Of a stretch of 64,000 bases of DNA, positions 31,948-41,999 are shown one piece after another. The notes below the pieces were generated by a model that was not told the origin of the DNA, searched no databases, and saw only the letters and a list, made by a program, of their open reading frames with translations. Positions within the stretch are counted from its first letter, which is position 1. Every line of letters starts with the position of its first letter. The position numbers and the translations under genes are program-made. Origin of the DNA: Campylobacteraceae bacterium. GTDB taxonomy: Bacteria > Campylobacterota > Campylobacteria > Campylobacterales > Sulfurovaceae. Location: positions 1-64,000 of the forward strand of contig JALWDJ010000082.1 in the NCBI GenBank assembly GCA_027014605.1. Reading direction: 5' to 3'.

Positions 31948-32171
31948 TATAATTTTTTCACCTCTATCTCTTTTGCCTCATCGGCTCTAAGTCCAATAAG
32001 TGTACCCTCAACATTTATCTCTATAGTCTGTTTACCAAGAGAGTATGCTTCTACACTTAGTTCACTACCTCTTACTACACCAAAAGATGCTAATCTTATT
32101 TTTAAATCTTCACTGGTATCTATTTTTTTAATTACAGCTCTATCACCTTTGTTTAACTCTGAAAGTTTCAT
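31947..32171 (-). CDS. feoA: FeoA family protein
   Basis: 74 aa SH3-like ORF overlapping feoB start: 'MKLSELNKGDRAVIKKID...RLASFGVVRGSEL'. Confidence 0.93.
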   Translation of the reverse strand: MKLSELNKGDRAVIKKIDTSEDLKIRLASFGVVRGSELSVEAYSLGKQTIEINVEGTLIGLRADEAKEIEVKKL

Positions 32172-32182
32172 ATGTTCTCCTT

Positions 32183-33205
32183 TTAAAAATTATAATTAGT
32201 AAAAAATCGTACCATTTTACCATCATTATACATATCTGAATAGATTAGATTTAATGAGAGATTTTTATTGAAAGTATAATATGTCATATAATCAGTCTCA
32301 TTTTCACCTTTATCAAAATTAACATGAGTTATAGCTAGATTTATATCATTTATAGAGTATTCTCCACCTATTAAAATAGCCTCTTGATTATTTACATCTG
32401 CTATAGTATGGTCTTCTGATGAGGTAAAAAATGGTCCTCCACCAAAACCATTACTTATTACTCCATCTGTTTTATTATATGCTGTAGCTAATATTAATTT
32501 ATCTAAATTTACATTAGCTAAGATACCAAAAGCAGAGTTATTATTACCTTGAGTTGTATATTGAGTTGATAGATTAAACTGTTCATTTTCATATCCAATT
32601 TCAAAGTAGTTAAAATCTTTACTATCTAATTTATAATGCCATGCTTGAATTGTTGTATCTTTTACACCCTCATATATAATACCTGCTGTTAATACTGCCT
32701 CATTAGAGTTTTGCATTCTATTAAACTCTTCAGCTCTATTGGTATCAACTCCTGCCCATCTATTAAGAGAATTTAAAATAAGTGTGGTATCCTTTATATC
32801 ATTGTTTGAAAAGGTTATACCCTGAAAGGTATTTGGAATCATAGCAATATCATCGCTATCTGCATAAGGAGTATCAACTATTTGTCGTCCAATCTTTAGA
32901 ATACTTTTTCCTAATTTTGTTTGAATATAGGCTTCACCAAGAATAGAATAACTATTATTATTTGAGTCTAAAAACATTTCTTCACTATCTTTTCCCAAAA
33001 GAGCATTTGTTGTATAAAATCTTGCATCTAAACTTATGCCATATATTAAGTCTCTTTTTATTCCAAGATTTCCACCTAGAGAGAGAGTTGAAGATTTTTT
33101 TCCTATATCATTTTTTATTCTAACTCCACCAAATCTTAATTGACCATCTACATCTAATGCTTTTGCATTTATAAGAGCTAAAAATATTAAACTTAATTTT
33201 CTCAA
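32183..33205 (-). CDS. Outer-membrane porin, OprD-like
   Basis: Signal peptide, 'DGQLRFGGVRIKNDI', alternating beta pattern, ends with aromatic residue 'MVRFFTNYNF'. Confidence 0.72.
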   Translation of the reverse strand: MRKLSLIFLALINAKALDVDGQLRFGGVRIKNDIGKKSSTLSLGGNLGIKRDLIYGISLDARFYTTNALLGKDSEEMFLDSNNNSYSILGEAYIQTKLGKSILKIGRQIVDTPYADSDDIAMIPNTFQGITFSNNDIKDTTLILNSLNRWAGVDTNRAEEFNRMQNSNEAVLTAGIIYEGVKDTTIQAWHYKLDSKDFNYFEIGYENEQFNLSTQYTTQGNNNSAFGILANVNLDKLILATAYNKTDGVISNGFGGGPFFTSSEDHTIADVNNQEAILIGGEYSINDINLAITHVNFDKGENETDYMTYYTFNKNLSLNLIYSDMYNDGKMVRFFTNYNF

Positions 33206-33289
33206 AATATAATCCCCTTATTTTTAATAACTATAATTTTATATTTTAAATAGAATAATATCTTTTTTTTCTTAAAAAAATAGTAAAAA

Positions 33290-33304
33290 TGATAATTGTT
33301 ATCA
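33290..33304. promoter_or_regulatory. Fur-box-like palindrome TGATAATTGTTATCA
   Basis: 7-1-7 inverted repeat with one mismatch, flanked by A/T, in the divergent region between the porin-feoAB unit and the NosL-like gene. Confidence 0.72.
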
Positions 33305-33377
33305 TAATAATAGTAAAAAATCTCAATATTATAAATTTTCTGCTAAAATCTACATAAATTTAAAAAAGAGGAATATT

Positions 33378-33899
33378 TTGAAATCTTTAAAACCAATATT
33401 AATAATTATTACAATAATATCTATAATTATTATAGTTTTTTTAATATTAGCTCAAAAACAGAATATGGTTACCCTTATAAAGGGTAATATTTCACATCAA
33501 CCAATAGATATAATTCCTTATCACTATCAAGATAGTCAGTGTGGTATGGTAATAGATAATCTTAAATATGTATCTGAAGTTATATCTCCTGATGGTAGAA
33601 CATGGTTTTTTCATGACCATGGAAATATGATAAAATGGATAGAGGAGAGGGATTTTAAAGATAAAGCTATCATTTGGGTACATGCTATAGATACAAATAG
33701 ATGGATAGATGCAAAAAAAGCTTACTATACTAGAGATGAAGATACACCTATGAAGTATGGATTTGGAGCTTATGAGAGTAAAAAAGATGGAACTATCTCA
33801 TTTAGTAAGATGAGATTATTAACTCTAAGAGGTGAGACTATGGTAAATCCAATCATTAGAAAAGAGTTACTTAAAAAGAGAGAGAATGGAAGCAATTAG
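33378..33899 (+). CDS. NosL-like membrane-anchored protein
   Basis: 'CGMVIDNLKYVSEVISPDGRTWFFHDHGNMIKWI', 'RWIDAKKAYYTRDEDTPMKYGFGAYE' match the NosL pattern (CxM...D..T..WIDA..A.Y....TPM..G..A). Confidence 0.72.
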   Translation: MKSLKPILIIITIISIIIIVFLILAQKQNMVTLIKGNISHQPIDIIPYHYQDSQCGMVIDNLKYVSEVISPDGRTWFFHDHGNMIKWIEERDFKDKAIIWVHAIDTNRWIDAKKAYYTRDEDTPMKYGFGAYESKKDGTISFSKMRLLTLRGETMVNPIIRKELLKKRENGSN

Positions 33900-34626
33900 T
33901 ATATTATCTATTATCACAATTGCATTTTTAGGTTCATTTAGCCACTGTATTGGAATGTGTGGAGGTATCGTTATTGCATATAGTAGTACGAAACTAGAAG
34001 ATAATTGGAGTAGAAAAAAACAGGCCATGGCTCATATTCTCTACTCATTTGGAAGAGTTACTACCTATGTTATATTAGGTGCAATATTTGGTTTTTTAGG
34101 TGGTGTTGCTATGTTTAATAATTTAGCTAATGGAACACTACTCATTATTGCAGGTATATTTATGATTTTAACAGGTCTATCTCTTTTAGGAAAAATAAAA
34201 TTTTTAACTCTTATAGAACACTCTCTATCTAGTTCAAATTGGTATAGAAAAATTTTTAAAGAGTTGCTTCATACAAAGACTCTTACAAGCTTTTTTATAT
34301 TGGGACTTATTAATGGACTACTCCCTTGTGGTTTAGTATATTTTTTTGCAGTAACATCTGCTAGTACAGGTAGCCCTTTTTATGGAGCTTTGGTTATGTT
34401 TATCTTTGGAATTAGTACAATTCCAGCTCTTTTTAGTTTAGGTTTTTTTATAGGATTATATAAAAATAGTAACCTTAGAGATATAATCTTAAAATTGGCA
34501 TCAATAAGTGTGATTATATTTGGAATTTATACTATTAAAAATGGGTATGAGTATATTAAATATCCTCAAAAGAGTATAAGTGAGTGTTGTGAATTTAATC
34601 CAGATGAGATAGACAAAAGCAAATAG
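33886..34626 (+). CDS. Sulfite exporter TauE/SafE family / UreH-domain heavy-metal-type membrane protein
   Basis: 'FLGSFSHCIGMCGGIVIAYS', 'GLINGLLPCGLVYFF'. Confidence 0.85.
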   Translation: MEAISILSIITIAFLGSFSHCIGMCGGIVIAYSSTKLEDNWSRKKQAMAHILYSFGRVTTYVILGAIFGFLGGVAMFNNLANGTLLIIAGIFMILTGLSLLGKIKFLTLIEHSLSSSNWYRKIFKELLHTKTLTSFFILGLINGLLPCGLVYFFAVTSASTGSPFYGALVMFIFGISTIPALFSLGFFIGLYKNSNLRDIILKLASISVIIFGIYTIKNGYEYIKYPQKSISECCEFNPDEIDKSK

Positions 34627-34713
34627 TGAGTTTTTTTGTAGCAGAATATAGATTTATTCTATTTTGTTAATATATTAATTTCTATAATATATTATATAAG
34701 ATATAATTCAGAC

Positions 34714-34854
34714 ATCTATTAGAGGTGATAAGTAGGGAAATAGTTTGCATTTATGTGACTATTGGCATATATTTTTATATATGTTTACGCAATCCGAACA
34801 GACTTCAAACGATAGTCTAAAGAGACTTAAAATCTATTAATTTAAGGATATTAA
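34714..34854 (+). promoter_or_regulatory. Candidate structured 5' leader of atpE
   Basis: TATAAT at 34702-34707; then AATAGT/ACTATT stem and three-part AGACT-AGTCT-AGACT element allowing alternative hairpins. Confidence 0.35.
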
Positions 34855-35163
34855 ATGAAAAAGTTTTTTCTACTTTTCTTAGTACTTGGTGCTGTTGCGT
34901 TTGCTAGTGAAGATGGTGCTTCTATGATTAAAGCATACTCTGTTGTTGCTGCTGGTATTGGTCTTGGTCTTGCGGCACTTGGTGGTGCTATTGGTATGGG
35001 TCATACTGCTGCTGCTACTATTGCTGGAACTGCAAGAAATCCTGGACTTGGTGGCAAACTAATGACAACTATGTTTATTGCTCTTGCTATGATTGAAGCA
35101 CAAGTTATCTATACACTTGTTATTGCGCTTATTGCACTATATGCAAATCCATTTATTGGATAA
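34855..35163 (+). CDS. atpE: F0F1 ATP synthase subunit c
   Basis: 'GIGLGLAALGGAIGMGHTAAATIAGTARNPGLGGKLMTTMFIALAMIEAQVIYTLVIALI'. Confidence 0.96.
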   Translation: MKKFFLLFLVLGAVAFASEDGASMIKAYSVVAAGIGLGLAALGGAIGMGHTAAATIAGTARNPGLGGKLMTTMFIALAMIEAQVIYTLVIALIALYANPFIG

Positions 35164-35192
35164 TCAATAATATTTAAAGCTTAAATAAGCTT

Positions 35193-35213
35193 AGAGTGGT
35201 ATAATTCCACTCT
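35193..35213 (+). terminator. Hairpin AGAGTGG-TATAATT-CCACTCT with the tRNA -10-like box in its loop
   Basis: 7-bp perfect stem followed by ATAAAAA; TATAAT at 35200-35205, 15 nt before tRNA-Leu. Confidence 0.5.
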
Positions 35214-35220
35214 ATAAAAA

Positions 35221-35304
35221 GCATCAGTGGTGGAATGGTAGACACGCGGGCTTGAGGGGCTCGTGCTTTACGGCGTGGAGGTTCAAATCCTCTCTGATGC
35301 ACCA
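35221..35304 (+). tRNA. tRNA-Leu (anticodon GAG), CCA encoded
   Basis: Acceptor GCATCAG/CTGATGC + ACCA; TGGAATGGTAGACAC D-arm; CGGGC-TTGAGGG-GCTCG anticodon arm; long variable arm; GGTTCAAATCC T-arm. Confidence 0.96.
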
Positions 35305-35429
35305 CTATTTCTAACATATTATTTAAATAACATATAACATTAATGTTCTTTTTTAATCTTTAAATAATTTTAATCAACCAATTTTAAGTACATTAAGATA
35401 CAATTCCATAGTTAAAACAAGGGGTATAA

Positions 35430-36143
<714 letters not shown>

Positions 36144-36157
36144 ATTAGGAGTTTGAT

Positions 36158-36364
36158 ATGAAAATAGAAAAATTGACAGCAAAAGCTTTAGAGAGACTTA
36201 ATTTTGACAGATATCTTTTGGCAGTTTCTGTTGGTAAAAGAGCTGAAGAGATAGCAAAAGGAGCATCACCTTTAGTAAAGATGGATCCAACTGTCGATAA
36301 GTTTACTGATATTGCATTAGTAGAGATTGCTGAGGGTAAGATTATTATTTCTGATGAAGGTTAA
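36158..36364 (+). CDS. rpoZ: RNA polymerase omega subunit
   Basis: 68 aa; 'DRYLLAVSVGKRAEEIAKG...DIALVEIAEGKI'; located between pyrH and spoT/rel. Confidence 0.88.
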   Translation: MKIEKLTAKALERLNFDRYLLAVSVGKRAEEIAKGASPLVKMDPTVDKFTDIALVEIAEGKIIISDEG

Positions 36365-36369
36365 CTATT

Positions 36370-38508
36370 TTGGAAGCTCTACTTAGTAAAGCAGAGAGTA
36401 TCTCTACAATAGAAGAGGCAGAAAAACTTCTCTTCTCTTATACAAATCCAAATTCACAAATTATCTACAAAGGTTTAAATCTAGCCAAAGAGGCACATAG
36501 AAATCAGACTAGAAAGAGTGGAATCCCCTATGTTATTCATCCAATCTTAGTAGCTACATTTACAGCACTTATATCAAATGATGAGGCTATGATAGTTGCT
36601 GGACTCTTACATGATGTAGTTGAAGATACTCATTATACAATAGAAGAGATAGATGAGATATTTGGACAAGATATAGCTTTTTTAGTTGAGGGATTAACTA
36701 AAATAGAGGTAATTCGTGATGAGGAGCTTATCCCATCTACCTCTGATAAAAAATTAATATCATCTGCTCTAACTTTTAGAAAAATGCTTTTAACTTCTAT
36801 AAAAGATGTGAGAGTTTTAGTTGTTAAGTTGTGTGATAGACTACACAATATGATGACCCTCTCTGCTCTACCTAAAAATAAACAGATAAGAATAGCTGAA
36901 GAGACAATGGTTGTATATGCTCCTATTGCTCATAGACTTGGTATATCTCAGATTAAAAATCGTCTTGAAGATTTAAGTTTTTACTATATATACCCTAAAG
37001 CATACCAAGAGATAGATAATTATATAAATAAACATAGACAAAATCTAAAACTAAAACTAAATACTTTTATACAGAAGATAAAAAAATTAATAATATTAAA
37101 TGGATTTAAAGAGAAAGATTTTGAGATATTTGGTAGAGTAAAACACTACTACTCTATGTATCAGAAGATGCAGAGAAAAGGAATTGGTGTTGATGAGATA
37201 TTAGACTTAATTGCTATTCGTATCTTAGTAAAAGAGGATATTGATTGCTATAAAATCTTAGGTATTCTACATATAAACTATAAACCTATAATATCAAGAT
37301 TTAAAGATTATATTACCTTGCCTAAAGAGAATGGATATAGTACAATCCATACAACTCTATTTAGTGATGATGGAATTGTTGAGACTCAAATTAGAACCTA
37401 TGAGATGCATAAAGTTGCAGAGTTTGGGATTGCAGCTCACTGGAGATATAAAGATGGTAGAAGAGATAAGCAAGAGGTCAATTTAGATTGGCTAGAGTCA
37501 CTTCAATATCAAGATGAGTCAATAGAGGAGTTTTTTGCTCTAGCTAAGGGTGATTTATTCTCTGATGATATATCTGTATTTTCTCCAGCAGGAGACAACT
37601 ATACTCTTCCAAGAGATGCTGTAGCTTTAGATTTTGCCTATGCAATTCACTCTGATATTGGTAAAAGTGCTGTATCTGCACTAATAAATAAACAGAAATC
37701 TCTTCTATTAACACCTCTTAAAAATGGGGATATTGTAAAAATTATTACAGGTAAAGAGCCATCTGTTCACTGCTCATGGATAGATAGTGTAAAGACAAGT
37801 AGAGCAAAAGAGGGGATAAAAAACTCATGCAGACAGAGAATAAGAGAGTGTAATAGTCTAAGTGCAGTTAATATATTCTCACTACTATTTGATATGCCTA
37901 TAGATAGAGTCCAGATGTTATTTGATATATGTAAATCTAAAGAGAATGCCTTTAAGCTTACTAGTAATAGACATATATATAAAGAGGTATTAGATAGATT
38001 TATAGATAGCTATAAAGATTTAAATAGAGATTTTATATACCCAAAAGAGTTTGTAAAAGAGCATTTTAAAGTTATTAGTAATAAGCCTATAGATAATATT
38101 GAGTTTGATTACTGTTGTCACCCTAAAGTTGGTGATAATATAGTAGCTTTCTATAGAGAAGATAAAACTATAGTTATTCACCATAAATTATGCAAAGAGG
38201 CATATAAAAAGATGTTAAATCATGAACCTATGGTTTATATATCATGGGTTAGTAGTAAATCTGCTCGTTATCAACTTCTTATTAGTCTTCAAAATCGTCA
38301 AGGTGTATTAGCAGAGCTTCTTCATAAGTTAGCTATTATGGATTTAAATGTACTTAGTATCTCTCTTGGTATTACAAATAGTGAGAGTGCAGAGTTTTGT
38401 AAAATAGAGATAGAGACTAAAGAGCAAAATAGTAAAAAATTAAGAGATAAATTGAGTAAGAAATTTAAACTAGTTGATATTATTAGTCTAAATGATGCTT
38501 ACAAGTAA
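36370..38508 (+). CDS. RelA/SpoT bifunctional (p)ppGpp synthetase/hydrolase
   Basis: HD domain 'HPILVATFTALIS...GLLHDVVEDT', synthetase 'ENGYSTIHTTLF', TGS and ACT domains. Confidence 0.96.
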   Translation: MEALLSKAESISTIEEAEKLLFSYTNPNSQIIYKGLNLAKEAHRNQTRKSGIPYVIHPILVATFTALISNDEAMIVAGLLHDVVEDTHYTIEEIDEIFGQDIAFLVEGLTKIEVIRDEELIPSTSDKKLISSALTFRKMLLTSIKDVRVLVVKLCDRLHNMMTLSALPKNKQIRIAEETMVVYAPIAHRLGISQIKNRLEDLSFYYIYPKAYQEIDNYINKHRQNLKLKLNTFIQKIKKLIILNGFKEKDFEIFGRVKHYYSMYQKMQRKGIGVDEILDLIAIRILVKEDIDCYKILGILHINYKPIISRFKDYITLPKENGYSTIHTTLFSDDGIVETQIRTYEMHKVAEFGIAAHWRYKDGRRDKQEVNLDWLESLQYQDESIEEFFALAKGDLFSDDISVFSPAGDNYTLPRDAVALDFAYAIHSDIGKSAVSALINKQKSLLLTPLKNGDIVKIITGKEPSVHCSWIDSVKTSRAKEGIKNSCRQRIRECNSLSAVNIFSLLFDMPIDRVQMLFDICKSKENAFKLTSNRHIYKEVLDRFIDSYKDLNRDFIYPKEFVKEHFKVISNKPIDNIEFDYCCHPKVGDNIVAFYREDKTIVIHHKLCKEAYKKMLNHEPMVYISWVSSKSARYQLLISLQNRQGVLAELLHKLAIMDLNVLSISLGITNSESAEFCKIEIETKEQNSKKLRDKLSKKFKLVDIISLNDAYK

Positions 38509-38527
38509 TAAATAATTAGAGGTAACT

Positions 38528-39733
38528 ATGTCAAATATTAAGATAGCATTAGATGAGATACGAAGAGGTGTATCTGAAATTATAGATATAAAGAGAATAG
38601 AGTCTCTTATTGAAAAATTCTATAGAGATGGCTCAACCTATAGTGTAAAGGCAGGGTTTGACCCAACTGGTGCAGATTTACACTTAGGACATACTGTCTT
38701 ACTTCAGAAGTTAAGAATTTTTCAAAATCATGGAGCTACTATTCAACTTCTAATAGGTGATTTTACAGCAACTATTGGTGACCCAACAGGTAAAAGTGAG
38801 ACTAGAAAAGTCTTAGATAGAGATACTATCTTAAAAAATGCTAAAACCTATCAAGAGCAGGTATTTAAGATTTTAGATAGGAGTAAAACAGAGGTAGTAT
38901 TTAACTCTACATGGTTAGATAAGTTGGGTGCTAGTGGATTAGTAGAGCTTACTACACTATTTAATGTAGCTAGAATGTTAGAGAGAGATGATTTTGAGAA
39001 GAGATATAAGAGTGGTAAGAGTATATCTATATCAGAGTTTATATATCCACTTCTACAAGGTTATGATAGTGTTGTGTTAAAATCAGACATAGAGATAGGT
39101 GGTACAGACCAGAAGTTCAATCTCTTAATGGGACGATATCTACAGAGAGCATATCAACTTAATAAGCAACAAGCTATATTGATGATGCCAATATTAGAGG
39201 GGCTTGATGGAGTTGCTAAGATGAGTAAATCTCTAAATAACTATATTGGTATAACTGAAGAGCCAAAAGATATATATGCTAAAGTTATGTCAATATCAGA
39301 TAATCTAATGTGGAGATATTATGAGATACTAAGTGATAAATCTTTAAAAGAGATAGAAAAGATGTTACAAGATGTAGAAAATGGACTACTACACCCTAAA
39401 AAAGTTAAAGAAAATCTAGCTTTAGAGCTAACTACTAGATTTTATAATGAAGAGTCTGCTACTATGGCAAAGAGTGAATTTGATAAAGTATTTAAATCAA
39501 ATAAACTACCTACTGATATGGTTAAATTTGAGGTTGAAGATGGTATTTGGATATGTAAAGCATTAGTTGAGATTGGACTAGAGCCATCAACTTCACAAGC
39601 TAGAAGAGATATTAAACAAGGTGCAGTACGAATTGACCAGAAGAAAATCTCTGATGAGAAGATAAATTTAAAAAAGGGTAGATATATCTTGCAAGTAGGT
39701 AAAAGAAAATTTGCAAAAGTAGAGGTAAAATAG
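38528..39733 (+). CDS. tyrS: Tyrosyl-tRNA synthetase
   Basis: 'GFDPTGADLHLGHTVLLQKL', 'GGTDQKFNLLMGR', 'KMSKSLNNYIG', S4 domain at C-terminus. Confidence 0.97.
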   Translation: MSNIKIALDEIRRGVSEIIDIKRIESLIEKFYRDGSTYSVKAGFDPTGADLHLGHTVLLQKLRIFQNHGATIQLLIGDFTATIGDPTGKSETRKVLDRDTILKNAKTYQEQVFKILDRSKTEVVFNSTWLDKLGASGLVELTTLFNVARMLERDDFEKRYKSGKSISISEFIYPLLQGYDSVVLKSDIEIGGTDQKFNLLMGRYLQRAYQLNKQQAILMMPILEGLDGVAKMSKSLNNYIGITEEPKDIYAKVMSISDNLMWRYYEILSDKSLKEIEKMLQDVENGLLHPKKVKENLALELTTRFYNEESATMAKSEFDKVFKSNKLPTDMVKFEVEDGIWICKALVEIGLEPSTSQARRDIKQGAVRIDQKKISDEKINLKKGRYILQVGKRKFAKVEVK

Positions 39734-40839
39734 TGTCGTTTAAATCTTTTAAAATTGGTAAATATACCATAGAAAAGCCTATTGTTCAAGGTGGTATGGG
39801 AGTTGGTATATCATGGGATAGATTAGCAGGGACTGTTAGTAAAGAGGGTGGACTAGGTGTCATCTCATCTGTTGGTACAGGAGTATATAAAAATAGAGCC
39901 TATGCCGATAAGGTAGTGGGTAAAGGGCATAGACCACTTGATGCAGTTAACTTCTACTCATATAGAGCATTAAAAGAGATATTTAATAATGCACGAAAAA
40001 TATGTGGAGATAAACCTTTAGCTTGTAATGTTCTATATGCCCAAACTGATTATAATCGCGTAGTAGAAGATGCTTGTAGCGCAGGAGCTAATATAATTAT
40101 TACAGGTGCAGGACTCCCTCTTAGTATGCCAGAAGCTACAAAAAATTATCCAGAAGTAGCATTAGTTCCTATTGTATCAACAGCAAAAGCTCTAAAAATC
40201 CTCTGTAAGAGATGGAAAAAGACTCACAATCGATTACCAGATGCTATAGTTGTAGAAGGCCCTCTTAGTGGTGGACATCAAGGATTTAAATATGAAGAGT
40301 GTTTCAAAGAGGAGAATAGATTAGAAAATATACTACCTCTTGTAGTTAAAGAGGCTAAAAATTGGGGAGATATACCTGTTATTGCAGCAGGTGGGATTTG
40401 GGAACATAAAGATATAGTTAGAATTTTAAGCTTGGGAGCTACTGCTGTACAGATGGGTACACGATTTATTGGTACAATAGAGTGTGATGCAAGTGATGTT
40501 TTAAAGCAGACTATTATTGATGCTAAAGAGGAGGATATTAAACTATTTAAATCTCCTGTTGGTTATCCTGCTAGAGGAGTTAAGAGTCAACTTCATAGAG
40601 ATATTGAGGCTAAAAAAGCTCCAAAGATTGCTTGTATCTCAAACTGTGTTGCACCTTGTAATCGTGGAGTAGAAGCTAAAGCAGTTGGTTACTGTATTGC
40701 AGATAGATTAACTGATGCCTATGATGGGATTAAAGAGAGTGGACTCTTCTTTACAGGTGCTAATGGTTATCGTCTAAAAGAGATAATAACCGTAAAAGAA
40801 CTTATGGAGAAGTTAATGAATGGAGAAGATAATTCATAA
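39733..40839 (+). CDS. Nitronate monooxygenase / FabK-like flavoprotein
   Basis: 'PIVQGGMGVGIS', 'GPLSGGHQGF', 'PVIAAGGIWEHKDIVRILSLGATAVQMGTRF'. Confidence 0.9.
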   Translation: MSFKSFKIGKYTIEKPIVQGGMGVGISWDRLAGTVSKEGGLGVISSVGTGVYKNRAYADKVVGKGHRPLDAVNFYSYRALKEIFNNARKICGDKPLACNVLYAQTDYNRVVEDACSAGANIIITGAGLPLSMPEATKNYPEVALVPIVSTAKALKILCKRWKKTHNRLPDAIVVEGPLSGGHQGFKYEECFKEENRLENILPLVVKEAKNWGDIPVIAAGGIWEHKDIVRILSLGATAVQMGTRFIGTIECDASDVLKQTIIDAKEEDIKLFKSPVGYPARGVKSQLHRDIEAKKAPKIACISNCVAPCNRGVEAKAVGYCIADRLTDAYDGIKESGLFFTGANGYRLKEIITVKELMEKLMNGEDNS

Positions 40840-41932
40840 TAGAAAAATTATAATTTTATCTCTTGTATTATTTTTTTCAAATAGTATATTTGCAAGTAAC
40901 TATTTTGTAAAGAGTGAGATAAAAAATGGAGAACTAAAACTATATTTCTCCTCTAATATAGAGGGAGTTAAATATTTTACTATTCCTACTAAAGATGGTA
41001 CAACTAAATTTGTATATGATATATATGGTGCAACTCTTCCAAAAGGTAAAGGTATATCAGATAATAGTTATGAAACTGTTGAATCATTTAGAATAGCACA
41101 AAATAGTAGTGAAAGGGTAAGAGTAGTTATTAAATCATCACAAAAATCCTTAAATAGACATGCCTATAGAGATAATATATTAGTAATTCCTCTAAAAGAT
41201 AATCAAGATGCCTCTATATCTGGTAGAACTATTGCAAATATTGGTAAAAAACATAAAAGAATTGTAGTAATAGATGCAGGACATGGAGGAAAAGATAATG
41301 GAGCAACATGTTGTAGGGGTATAGTTGAGAAAAAAATTGTACTTAGTATTGCTAAAAAGGTAAAAGTTAAATTAGAGAATATGGGATATAAAGTCTATAT
41401 GACTAGAAGTGGTGATAGATTTGTCAAACTTCCTAAAAGAACTGAGTTTGCCAATAAAAAGATGGCAGATGTTTTTGTATCTATCCATGCAAATGCTGCA
41501 CCAAGCCTAAGAAGAGCAAAACTCTTTAGAGGAATTGAGGTATATTATCTGTCTCCAGCAAAATCTGAGAGGGCTAAAAGAGCTGCTGAAAAAGAGAACA
41601 GTGTAATGTTTGAGAATAAAGATTATTATACAAAAAATGCCTATCTATCACTTTTAAATAGAGAAAAGATTATAGAGTCTCATAAATTAGGCTTAGATGT
41701 TAGAAGAAATATAGTAAAAAATCTTAGAAAAAGATATAAAATTGATGCTGGTGGTGTAAAAACAGCTAATTTTTGGGTATTAGTTGGTGCACAAATGCCA
41801 TCTATTTTAGTTGAGGTTGGATATATAACAAATCCAATTGAGGGAAAAAATTTACTAACAGATAGATACCAATCTCTCTTAGCTAAAGGAATTGCTAAAG
41901 GAATTGATAGATATATAAAGAATAACTATTAA
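40820..41932 (+). CDS. N-acetylmuramoyl-L-alanine amidase (AmiC-type)
   Basis: 'VVIDAGHGGKDNGA', 'TRSGDRFVKLPKRTEFAN', 'FVSIHANAAPS', 'PSILVEVGYITNP'. Confidence 0.94.
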   Translation: MEKIIHNRKIIILSLVLFFSNSIFASNYFVKSEIKNGELKLYFSSNIEGVKYFTIPTKDGTTKFVYDIYGATLPKGKGISDNSYETVESFRIAQNSSERVRVVIKSSQKSLNRHAYRDNILVIPLKDNQDASISGRTIANIGKKHKRIVVIDAGHGGKDNGATCCRGIVEKKIVLSIAKKVKVKLENMGYKVYMTRSGDRFVKLPKRTEFANKKMADVFVSIHANAAPSLRRAKLFRGIEVYYLSPAKSERAKRAAEKENSVMFENKDYYTKNAYLSLLNREKIIESHKLGLDVRRNIVKNLRKRYKIDAGGVKTANFWVLVGAQMPSILVEVGYITNPIEGKNLLTDRYQSLLAKGIAKGIDRYIKNNY

Positions 41933-41968
41933 TTAAATTCCTTTAATAAAAATATATATTTATAAAAA

Positions 41969-41995
41969 TTTTCTACTCCTCTTCGGAGTAGAAAA
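41969..41995. terminator. Bidirectional terminator between convergent amidase and icd
   Basis: TTTTCTACTCC-TCTTC-GGAGTAGAAAA perfect 11-bp stem. Confidence 0.85.
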
Positions 41996-41999
41996 AAGA

